From Fusobacteria bacterium ZRK30 (GTDB lineage: Bacteria; Fusobacteriota; Fusobacteriia; Fusobacteriales; Fusobacteriaceae): a DNA stretch of 64,000 nucleotides. Below are positions 43,796 through 54,800 of the stretch, one piece after another. The notes beneath the pieces were generated by a model, which did no database searches, was not told the origin of the DNA, and saw only the letters and a list, made by a program, of their open reading frames with translations. The stretch spans positions 868,001 through 932,000 of the forward strand of contig CP102404.1 in NCBI GenBank assembly GCA_024628785.1. Reading direction: 5' to 3'. The position numbers and the translations under genes were made by a program. Every line of letters starts with the position of its first letter. Within the stretch, counting starts at the first letter, position 1.

Positions 43796-45025
43796 TTATT
43801 CTGGAACTCTATCAGCATACATTATTGATAGTTCACCATAGACCTTGCCCCAATTTCTAAGGGGAAATGCCCATTTTTTAGTAGCTATTTGAGTTGCTAG
43901 ATACAATGCTTTAAGTAGAGCAGTATCTGAAGGGAAAACGCTTCTTTGACGATTCAGGCGCTTGTAAGTACTATTTAAGCTTTCTATTGCGTTAGTAGTG
44001 TAAATTACCTTTCTTACTTCTGAAGAAAATTTAAAAATTGGCGTTAATACATCCCAATTGCTGTTCCAGCTCTTCATGGAGTTAGGATAAGATTTATTCC
44101 ACTTCTCTGTAACTTCAACCATTAATTCATACCCTCTCTCTTCAGAAGGAGCTGTATAGATTCCTTTGAGGTCTTTCGCGTATTCTTTTCTGTCTTTATA
44201 CGATACATATTTAAGAGTATTTCTAACTTGATGCACAATACATCTTTGATATTCTGTCTCTGGAAAGGCAACTGAGATGCTTTCTTTTATCCCGGATAGT
44301 CCATCTGCGCACATTATCAAGATGTCCTTAACCCCTCGATTTTTAAGCTCATTGAGAATACCTAACCAGTATTTACTACTTTCATTCTGTCCAATATATA
44401 GCCCTAAAACCTCTTTATAGCCGTCTTGATTTATCCCTAAGACAACATAGGCTGCTAACTTTCTGATAATTTTATCATCTCTAACAGAGAAGTGAACCGC
44501 ATCGATAAAAACAATAGGATACAGAGTACTCAAGGGTCTATTCTGCCACTCCATAATATCAGGCAATATTTTGTTTGTAACATTAGAAACAAAACTTTGA
44601 CTAACTTCAAACCCATAGATATCTTCAATTTGTTCAGAGATTTGATTAGTAGTAAGGCCACGCGCATACATAGCAATGATTTTTTCATCAATTTGTGATA
44701 TTTCTTTTTGTCTCTTTGGAACAATTTTAGGTTCAAAAGAACTTTCACGATCTTGAGGAACAGATAAATTCAACTCACCATAGTGCCCTCGAACTTTTTT
44801 GTTTTTATACCCACTTCTAGAATTTAAAGACTCGCTTCTTTGACCTCTTTCATAGCCTAAATGTTCTTCCATTTCAGCTTCCATGATATTTTTGATAGTT
44901 CCACCTAAAAGATCTTTCAAAGCTTCTTGAATATCTTCAGCAGTTTTAATATCATATTCACTCAATAATCCAGCAATAATTTGTTTTTTCCCATCAGATA
45001 AATCATTTCGTTTTCTTTTTGCCAT
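43796..45025 (-). CDS. IS256-family transposase, intact
   Basis: A 409-residue mutator-type transposase. Catalytic Asp in PIVFIDAVHFSVRDD, Asp in ILIMCADGLSGIKE, YQRCIVHQVRNTLKYVSYKDR, and Glu in TTNAIESLNSTYKRLNRQRS; all three are in place and the frame is open. AAAGGAGG lies upstream of the ATG. It is related to, but clearly different from, the frameshifted copy next to it (for example DGKIIRKLA-type versus REGRIVKKA-type after the first Asp), so it is not a recent duplicate. Confidence 0.93.
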   Translation of the reverse strand: MAKRKRNDLSDGKKQIIAGLLSEYDIKTAEDIQEALKDLLGGTIKNIMEAEMEEHLGYERGQRSESLNSRSGYKNKKVRGHYGELNLSVPQDRESSFEPKIVPKRQKEISQIDEKIIAMYARGLTTNQISEQIEDIYGFEVSQSFVSNVTNKILPDIMEWQNRPLSTLYPIVFIDAVHFSVRDDKIIRKLAAYVVLGINQDGYKEVLGLYIGQNESSKYWLGILNELKNRGVKDILIMCADGLSGIKESISVAFPETEYQRCIVHQVRNTLKYVSYKDRKEYAKDLKGIYTAPSEERGYELMVEVTEKWNKSYPNSMKSWNSNWDVLTPIFKFSSEVRKVIYTTNAIESLNSTYKRLNRQRSVFPSDTALLKALYLATQIATKKWAFPLRNWGKVYGELSIMYADRVPE

Positions 45026-45108
45026 AAAAAATAGCCTCCTTTAGTAATATTATTACCACAGGAAGCTAATTCTTCATATTTTATTTACAGACTTTTTTGG
45101 ATAGTCCC
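43796..45108 (-). mobile_element. Second IS256-family element, one end identified
   Basis: It contains a complete transposase. The upstream end is marked on the minus strand by GGGGACTATCCAAAAAAGTC ending at 45108, which resembles IS256-family terminal repeats. The matching repeat beyond the transposase stop was not seen. The element lies between the first IS256-type copy and a broken IS3 gene, so the region has been hit repeatedly. Confidence 0.65.
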
Positions 45109-45330
45109 CGATAATCTTTTAAATCTGTCCGCAGTTTTTCTACTTTCTTCAAGAATTTTCATTCCTAATCTAATATCCCTTCTAAAATCAAAAACTGAGG
45201 TATGAAGAACAGAAGTTGAAAGATCATATTCTCCAGTAATTTCACATTTTCTCTTCCCATTAAGATAAAGCTGAACAATCTGAGCTTTGAACTCATTTGT
45301 AAAGTTACGTCTATCTCTATGTATAGACAA
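45085..45330 (-). pseudogene. IS3-family OrfA remnant
   Basis: The first ~45 codons (RRNFTNEFKAQIVQLYLNGK, then CEITGEYDLSTSVLHT) match the helix-turn-helix start of IS3-type OrfA transposase subunits. After LHT, where a Trp-containing recognition helix should follow, the frame runs into unrelated residues (SVFDFRRDIRLGMKIL...) and into the terminal repeat of the IS256-type element. OrfB is absent. It is a fragment left after later insertions. The 81-codon reading frame is fortuitous. Confidence 0.7.
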
Positions 45331-45381
45331 TTCAATTTCTCCAACACAAAATTATTTACACTACCTTTTTTTAAGTAATAC

Positions 45382-45420
45382 AAAAGAGATAAATCCTAAT
45401 AATTGAGGATCTATCTCTTG
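45382..45420 (-). terminator. Possible terminator of the lkt-like operon
   Basis: On the minus strand AAGAGATAGATCC and GGATTTATCTCTT pair with one mismatch about 25 bases after the last gene, followed by moderately T-rich sequence. The T-run is weak, so termination is not certain. Confidence 0.5.
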
Positions 45421-45444
45421 CATAACTTTCAAATTTAATAGATG

Positions 45445-45864
45445 CTATTTTTTATACTTATTTAAACTCTTATATTCCTCTACTAGATGTTTTAATAAAA
45501 CATCTAGTAGAGTATAAATAATTTCACTATTATAACTATCTTTATCACAAGGAATGCAAATATCTAAAAATAAATTATTTTTTGCTATATAATATTTAAA
45601 GGCTTTGTACACCCCATTTAACTGGTTAATTTTAGTTAATAGTTCTTTTTTCTTTTTTAAATTAATTTCATTTAGAACCATAACCCTAACAACTGTATAA
45701 ATACTTACATCGTTTATAACTATCAAAGAGAGTTTTTCTCCCTGAACTTCTAGATGTGAGCTAAATATAACTGTCCCAAATTCATCAGATAATTCTTTTT
45801 TTTTTAAACATTTAATATTTTTTTCAGTTAAAAACTCACTAAATATAAGAGCCTTTTTATTCAT
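45445..45864 (-). CDS. Small downstream partner of the LktA-like adhesin (lktC position)
   Basis: A 139-residue cytoplasmic-looking protein without signal peptide or membrane segment. It has alternating strands and helices (TVIFSSHLEVQGEKLSLIVI, VYKAFKYYIAKNNLFLDICI) and a C-terminal helix (LLDVLLKHLVEEYKSLN). The pattern is like the YbjN/type III chaperone fold, but this is a weak resemblance. The start at 45864 overlaps the adhesin stop by 8 bases (ATGAATAA), with GGTGAGGAG in front, so translation is coupled. In Fusobacterium necrophorum the leukotoxin operon is lktB-lktA-lktC and lktC has no settled function; position and size match. A chaperone or secretion-accessory role is inference. 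Confidence 0.65.
   Translation of the reverse strand: MNKKALIFSEFLTEKNIKCLKKKELSDEFGTVIFSSHLEVQGEKLSLIVINDVSIYTVVRVMVLNEINLKKKKELLTKINQLNGVYKAFKYYIAKNNLFLDICIPCDKDSYNSEIIYTLLDVLLKHLVEEYKSLNKYKK
45478..45512. repeat. 16-bp perfect inverted repeat inside the lktC-like gene
   Basis: CTCTACTAGATGTTTT (45478-45493) and AAAACATCTAGTAGAG (45497-45512) are exact reverse complements with a 3-base loop. They lie within the last 25 codons of the gene. There is no T-run, so it is not a standard terminator. Confidence 0.75.
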
Positions 45865-48800
45865 TCTCCTCACCGTTTCCCATACCATTATTATCAAATG
45901 GTAAAACTTTTATCTTCGAAATTAGATTTTCTTTTTTTGCAAAGTCAAAATCAATTTCATTTAATATGTTTTCACCAAATACAGGTTTATTTTCTTTAAC
46001 ACTATTTACAATATTATTTTTGAAAAATTCATCAACTTCTTTATCTTTAGCCTGATTTTTGAAATTATTAACTTGCTTTGATACTCCTGTTTCATTACCT
46101 GCACTATTTACATCACTGATTTTTTGATCATAGACATAGAAATAATCTTCATTTCTAACTAATTTAGCATCTGTTGTTATTTTGTGATAATCTCTATTAA
46201 AATCTAATTTTGCCCACAGTTTATCTTGAGAAGCTTTAAAATGAAGATCTATATCAGCATTATCTAACAATGTTTCTTTACCAAATATAGTTACATTAGT
46301 GTCTTTATTAGAAATATGCCCCAAATTAACTACATTTAATTGAGGGAAAGTTACTTTTTTACTACCACTCCTCATATAAATATCATCAACCCATAAAGGT
46401 TTAAATAATATTTCATTTGTTTCATTTGCTGTTATATCAGCTATATTAATATATTTAACTGATTTTCCTGCATCTGAATTTTTTAAATTTAATGTTAATT
46501 TATCCTCTCTATCTCTTTGAGAAATTTTATCAAAATCCATTTTATTTCCAAATACACTTAAATTCTTTCCAGCAACTGTAGTCTCAGCAGTTAAAACTTT
46601 TTTTTGATCTTTTAAAACAATTATTAGATTTTCTCCATCTGCTTTAATTATATTTATATTTCCACTATCTGCTGTTATACTTGTGTCATTTTTAGAAAAA
46701 AGTTCATTAAATACAATATCACCCTTTGCAGCATAAACTTTTAAACTATCATTTAACGAAACAACTTTTTGATCACTTGATATATTTCCTGTTTCAGTTG
46801 TTAATTCTACATTTCCAGAATCACTTACTAAGTTAGATATATCTATGTCTCCGGCTTTTGTACTTATATCTGTGTCCAATGTTGATGCTAAATTTGTTCC
46901 TGTTATATCTCCTGTTTCTTTGGTTGATATAGTTGTTCTTCCTAATGTTGTTATATTTCCAAATTTAATATCACCTTTTGTTGTTTCTATGTTATTATTT
47001 CCAGCTACATCTAAACTGCCTAAAGTTATAGACCCTTCTCTTGTTAAGATTGAATTATCTCTAGCTACTTGGGAGGTTTTTATATCTACATTTCCTCTTT
47101 CTGTTGATATCTTTACATTTCCGGAATCGCTTACTAAGTTAGAAATATCTATATCTCCTGATTTTGTACTTATATCTGTATCCAAATTTGATAATAAGTT
47201 TATTCCTGTTATATCTCCTGTTTCTTTGGTTGATATAGTTGTCCTTCCTAATGTTGTTATATTTCCAAATTTAATATCACCTTTTGTTGTTTCTATGTTA
47301 TTATTTCCAGCTACATCTAAGTTCCCTAAAGTTATAGACCCTTCTCTTGTTAAGATTGAATTATCTCTAGCTACTTGGGAGGTTTTTATATCTACATTTC
47401 CGGAATCACTTACTAAGTTAGAAATATCTATATCTCCTGATTTTGTACTTATATCTGTATCCAAATTTGATAATAAGTTTATTCCTGTTATATCTCCTGT
47501 TTCTTTGGTTGATATAGTTGTTCTTCCTAATGTTGTTATATTTCCAAATTTAATATCACCTTTTGTTGTTTCTATGTTATTATTTCCAGCTACATCTAAG
47601 TTCCCTAAAGTTATAGACCCTTCTCTTGTTAAGATTGAATTATCTCTAGCTACTTGGGAGGTTTCTATATCTACATTTCCTCTTTCTGCTGATATATTTA
47701 CATTTCCGGAATCACTTACTAAGTTAGATATATCTATGTCTCCTGATTTTGTACTTATACTTGTATCCAAACTTGATAATAAGTTTATTCCTGTTATATC
47801 TCCTGTTTCTTTTGTGGATATAATCGTTGTACCTGATGTTGTTATATCACCAAATTTTATGTTACCTGTTACTGTTTTAATTGATGTATTTTTATCTGAA
47901 TTCAAATCTTTTAATCTAATATTTCCACTATTTGTAGATAAATTGATTTCAGAATTTTCACCAGTTGATACAACATCACTTAAAAAATTAAGGTTTCCAT
48001 TTTTATTATTTATATTTATTAAACCATCATTAAGACCTTTGAAATTTAAATTTAAATCATCATTATTATTAATTAAAACACTTCCACGTTCATTGGATAA
48101 ATCTATACTAGTTAATTTGTTTTCTATATTTTTTAAATCTATCCCATTTTTAGCTTTAAAATCAGAACTTTCTGATATGGTTAATTTATTTTCTTCCTGG
48201 TTGATTTTTCCACCTTCAGAAGCTACTTTAATTTTTCTTGCCTTTATTTCCTTTTCATTTAATAATTCAATATCATTTGTAGCCTCTAAATCTATATCAT
48301 CAGCAGTTGTATTTCCTCTTAATGAAATCCCTTTAGATGAATAAACTTTCAGATCTTCAGTTGATGATATTTCTCCTAAGTTAATGCTCCCTTCAGTTTT
48401 TCCTGCTGCTGAAGAAGATAGATAGATATTTTCTCCTGTTCCATTGACTACTCCACTTCCATTGGCAATTTGTAAGAAATTATTAACACTACCTATATTA
48501 TTTAACGCTGATAGATTAATAGTGCCTTCCCCATCGATGTAATCATTATCTGTTAGTATATTATTAGCTTCTAAATAAATATCTCCCTTAGCGTAAACTC
48601 TTCCTAAATTTAAATCATTTTCACCTTTTATATAAATAGATTTTTCCGATTCAGCTTTAAGATAACTACTTGGATTAACTGTCACATATTTATTTAATGT
48701 TCCGATATTTCCATTACTTCCCAAGAAAATTTCATTTCCCACTATATTATTAATATCATCATTTATCTTGGCATTAAAGATACCTTCATCTGTATTTATT

Positions 48801-51800
48801 CTAACATTCTTATAATCAGATCCATTTACAGCTGTTATATTGTCAATATAAATACTCTGTGCTTTACTTTCCCCTTCCATAGCTTTTGTAACTAGATAAA
48901 TATTATCTTTTGCATCTATGTTTATTTTTCCATCTTCTCCCATTAAAATTCCTATAGGAGCTTTCCCTCTTATTTGAGCTTCTGACTTATCATTATCCCA
49001 TATGACATCACTGGCTTCTGCATTTGAAAGTTTTATTAAAGCTTCTTTATTTTCCATTAAATTAACCAGAGAAATAGTTTCAGTAGCTTTATCAGTTCCA
49101 ACCCCACCATTAATATTTAATGTGATATTTCCTCCTACAATATTTGGATCTTTTATCTCTTTATCTCCAAAATTAGATTTTTGATGTGTTATTGAATCTT
49201 TCATAGCATAAAGTAGTTCATCTTCAGTCCATTTGTTAGTTTTTAATTGTTCATATGTGGAATCTGAATCTAGATATTCATCTATATTTGAAACCTTTGA
49301 ATATTTAGAGTCCAGCTCATCATACATTACTTTTTGAGTTTCATTTTTTTCATTCAGAGATTTTAAATAAGTGTATTTATTAAACTCCTCAGTTTTCATC
49401 TCTTTATAGGCTTCTTCTGCTGATAAAACACCTTCTTTATCTCCAATAAGCCCCATATTTTTCCAATTTTCAATTAATTCATCTGTTCCTTCACTTAATT
49501 GTTCTCCAGTTGGAAGGGCATCTACTAATCCTCCGTCTGAAACATTTAATGTAATATCTCCACCTTTTGAATTAATTGTTCCAATTCTCAAATCTCCAGA
49601 TGCTTGAGATAATATTATATCTCCTTGAGCTACTGCATTTAAACTTGAAGATAATGTGTCGTTTGGATTTACAGGTACCCCAGAAACATTTACTTTTAAA
49701 TCAATATTTCCTTCTCTACTATTTAAATCAATTCTGTTTCCTGAGATTACATTTTTACTGTTAATATTCCCATCTGCATTTAATGTAACGTCTCCAACAT
49801 TTGAAACTTCTAAGTTTTCAACATTTAAATTTCCTTTAGACTCAGTGTTTCCAGCAATTCTTTCAACATTAACTACAGCATCTCCTCCACCAAGAGTAAT
49901 ATCGAGGTTCAAATCCGCTCCCAATGTTTTAGAATTTAATTCTGTCATATAATCAGAATTAATACTTATATTATCCCCTGTAATATAGTGATCATTAAAA
50001 TTAATGTTTTCACCTGCATTTAAATTAATTGTAGAGTTGGAATTAGAAACTTTTATATTCCCGTCTAAATTTATATTATTATCAGAGTTTAAATTAATAC
50101 TTCCGACTTCATTCCCAAAAAACTCAACTGTTATTGGTTTATCAGCCTTTACACTGTGTAAGAAATTATGAGACTCTCCTACTTTAGTATTCCAAGAGTA
50201 TTTTATTTTTTTGTATGCACCAAAAAAGTAGCTCTTTAATACGTCTTTATAAACATCACTTGCAGTTAAGCTTGTTTGAGCACCATTATAAATATAACCA
50301 TATTCATCAGTAAGCTCATTATCCGTTGTTGAACTTATAAATTCTCCCGATCTTTTGGGGTCTCCATTTTTGATTTCAATGTCTTTTACTGTACCAAGTT
50401 TAACCATCTCAAGTCCTGACTTGGTGCTCCAAAGTCCCCAACCATATGTTTTTTTAGTATATGTATAGTAAGTTTTTGTTTCTGTAGCCTTACCTGTAGA
50501 CCAGTTATATCTAAGATTAGTTTTAGGATTATATATTCCACCTACTCCATCTTTATATTCGGTTACTAAACCTTCTGTATTATCTGCATTTAGTTTATTA
50601 AAATCAACTATTTTTACTATTCCCTTTACATTATTTGTATAAATATCTCCTACCTTTAAAGTTCTATCTAAAGATGAAGTATCAAAGTTTACATTGGAAG
50701 TTCCATTAAGAACAGCTATCTTTCCACTACCTGTACTTGCAATTCTACCCATTATATACACCTTCCCACCTGATGTGTTTATATCTGGGGTAATTATTTC
50801 CTTTGTACTTGGATTATAGTAAACATCTACGCTTTTTTTATAATGTCCATTGTCGTCCAATATATTTGTACCACCATTGGCATTTAATTTATAATTTTTA
50901 TTATTCATAATAACTATATCTGAAATAGTTTTTCCATCCCAATCTTTATCTAGGTTTGCTATCTTGGTTTTATCATTTGTTGAAAAGTTCATCACATAAT
51001 CTGCATACCCACTTTGAATATAACCATTTAAATTTACATCTGAAGCATTTATATAGATAGAATCTCCCGCTATCCTTGTTCCATCATACTCTACAGCCGT
51101 TTTATCTGTATTTACTGTTGCACTAGTATCTTTATTGTTAGGATCAATATATTTATCTTCTGTTTCTTCTACAGCATCACTCCATTTGGCCAGTGGATCT
51201 CCGCCAATGTTCACTATTCCCTCACTAAATCCTTGGGAAACAGATCCTGAAGCAGTTAAATTAACCTCACTTCCATTTATAGAAGCACTATCTTTTGCTG
51301 TTTTACCTTGAATTAATATATCTCCATCAATATTTTTTATATCAACTATTCCCAAAGAATTTTCAATGTCTCCATTAACTTCAATACTTGTAATTGGTTG
51401 AAAGTCACTTGTTTCCCTTCCATCTTTCCCTTCAAATTCCACTTTCATACTTCCATTCCAATTACTTGATACCCTAATAGATGCATCTCCTGGATCACTT
51501 GTGGTAACATTTATATTTTCTAATTTCCCAGAATTTAAATTTTTATTATTATATAGAACTTCCCCTCCTAAATTACCTATTTTTAAATCATTTATTTTTA
51601 AATAAGTATTGGAATTATTTTCTATTTCAATCTTAGGAGCTCCTTTAGCTGTAAGGCTTCCTGTACCATTTAAAGTATCTGTATCTAAAACTATATTTCC
51701 TCCAGAAGCCACCAGATTATCGATCTCAACTGTTGGAATTGTTATTTCAGACCTTATAAATATTCCTCCACTATTATCTATTCCAACCATATCATATTTA

Positions 51801-54800
51801 CCCATAGTATCTAATATTCTTTGTCTTTCAGCAACATATCCATAATATGCTTGGGATAATTCTTCTTTTCTATACTCAGAAATTAGCTCATTTAATTCCT
51901 CATAACGATTCTTTAAATTCGCTGCATAGTTCATAAGTTCAAATTTGACTGATCCCTCATCCACATCCCCTTCAAAGGTATAGTTAGGTTTATCTACAAC
52001 TAAACTTTGGTCTACTTCTTCTATTGTTGTTCCATCTGGAGCTATGATTCCATCTATTTTTATTTTTATTTCATTTTGAACTCCAGCCACTAAATTTCCT
52101 GTAATATTAATATTATTGTCGGTAACTAAATCTTTATTGTCAAGGGTTCCAAAGGCATTTGTTGAATATCCTCCTGTTTCATCTGTTCCTGTTACCCAAC
52201 TATATTTAATACTTTTTTCATTGAGTTCCATATCATCTTTTTTAGCTGACAGATAGATATCCTTAACACTATCTATGCTTCCACCGATTGAAATATTGTT
52301 AGATTGGTTTATTATATTTTCTACTTTAGGTTTTGTTTTCACTGGTACAACAGTTCTATTATATACCTCTGCAACTGTTCCTATTTTAGTATTATTTTTA
52401 AATCCTGTCTCATCTGCTCCTGTATATATTTCAACATCATCCATTGATTTTACAGAACCATTTATAGCTATAGTATTTTTCTTTGTTATATCACTAATAG
52501 TATCTGCAGTGGCTGCCCCAATTACACCACCTTGAGAATCAGCTTTAGAATTTGCAACTGATTCAAAATCACTAGAAGAATTAAATGTTATCTTTCCATC
52601 TTCTTCTAAAGTTTCTAATTTATAACCACTATCATTTGTATTTTTTTCTACATTAATGGCATTAGTAATATCAATAGTATTCTCAACTGTTGATTTTAAA
52701 CCACTTATCAACCCTGCTGATTTTACACTTGAATAAACATAATTTTTTAAATCACTATATGCTTTATATTTTTGAGAACCATCTGTTTTTATAGAAGATC
52801 CATCTTTAATATTAATTTTTGAACTTTTTTCAATATCAGATATTGAACTCGCACCTTGGACTGTTATTCCTCCATAAGATCCACCTTCAGCATTATATTC
52901 ATCTTTTCTGCCTGATGATATTATGTTATTTGCTTCTGCTAATAAACTTCCCTTCCCTGATATATTTGCATTTCCATTAATATTTACTTCTGTTCCACCA
53001 GTTTTGGAATCCTGTATTGTATTTTCTGTCTTGGTTCCACTCACTCCTACAACACTGGCTTTTATAGAATCTGCATTTACATAAACTATATTTTCTTCAG
53101 TGGCTAATATTTGCATATCTTTTTCTACATTCCAATTCCCATCAATATTTATTTCTGTTTTACTTACTATATTATTTGTAGATTTTGCTGCTAATCCATC
53201 ACCATCACCATCAACAGAAATTAATCCTCCGCCATGTCCTTGAGACCTGACTTCATTATCAGTTGTTGTATTTGCAGAAATTATTATATTTTTTACATCT
53301 CCGCCTGCTAGATTTACCGTTGTTTCTTTATTTGACTCTGCTAATGATCTATTATTTCCACTTGCTACAGCTCCTGCTGTAATTCCATAGGTATCTGAAT
53401 ATTGCTTGGTTGTATTGTTTGCTATAATATTTATATTCTCAACAGCATAATCTTGTTTCCCCATATCTATTGTGGATTTAGAATTTACAATAGCCTTACT
53501 TTCATTAAATCCACTACCAGCTATTCCCCCTGCTGAAACTCCCTTTGTTATAGCTTTTGCTGTATAATCATCTTTTGAATCTGACGTTACATCTGATATT
53601 ATATTTAAATTATTAGCCGTAAATTTATTATGTGCTCCCATAACTATATTTGATTCAGTTTTTACATTAGCTTCACTGAGTGAAACTGCTGCACTTGCTA
53701 CTAAACTTGCAGCTAAAGATCCTGCTTCAGCAGTAATTTTAGGGGAACTTGTAGCTGTTATGTCTACATCAGTTCCTTTAAAAATTGTTCTATCTAATTC
53801 AATCTCACTTTTTCCACTATCAGTTGCAGTAGATATTACTCCTGTTCCACTGGCAATTCCAAAAGATCCACCTTTAGAATTCACATTGATTTCATTAGAT
53901 TTATTTGTTTTTATGGAAATTTTTTCACTGGCTTCTATACTTGTGTCTTCTAAATTAATTCCTATTTCACCTGTATTATTTGCCTCTGTAATAATTGCAC
54001 CTGCTGCTAAAACTCCAGCAGTAATTCCCAAAGCTTCAGCCTCAACAATTGTCTCATCTGTAGATTCTAGATTTATAGATGCTCCTTCTATTTCAGTATT
54101 ATTTAAATTAATCTTTGAATTCCCACTTGTTGTAACTTCTCCATATGTTACACTTGCACCTAGACCAAGACTTCCAGTTCCTTGATACATTTTTAAATTG
54201 ATCTTTCCATCATCTTTGTTACCTATTTCATTTACTATATTCATAGAGTTATTTTCTGATTTTAACTGAGAATTTATTATATTTGTATTAATATTTCTAT
54301 CAATATCAACTATTCCAACCGATGAAAAAGCCGATGCTCCAGCACTTACTCCTACTCCAACAGTTGTAATGTCTACATCTGTTTTATCATTTAATTTAAC
54401 ATCTAAATTATTAGTTGCTGTTATGTTTGTATTTGTTAAATTATTAGTTAAAGTATCAACTTTGCTACTCAAAGCCGCCTTGGAATCTACACTATTATCT
54501 CCATCTGCATATCCTAAGGAACCTTCATTTTTATTTTCTTGTAAAGTATTGGCATAATCTAGTTTTTTAGAACCTTCATCTTTATTTTCTTGTAAAATAT
54601 TGGCATAATCTGGTTTTTCAGAAACTTCAGTGGTTATATTTTCTCCACCTGCTTTAGTTATCAAAACGTTAGCATTTAATGAAACTCCGCCAATTCCAGC
54701 TACAACTGCTGTTTGTTTTATATCTCTTATATTTTTCCCTGAAATCTTCACAGTGTCTCTAGCTGTTATATCAGTATCTAAAATTTCATTTTTCACTCCA

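Noticed and set aside
46845..48344. A 499-codon open frame on the plus strand opposite the adhesin gene
   Set aside because: It repeats exactly with the antisense 306-bp units, has no ribosome-binding site, and reflects the skewed codon composition of the repeat-rich adhesin. The other long plus-strand frames between 49000 and 58800 are of the same kind.
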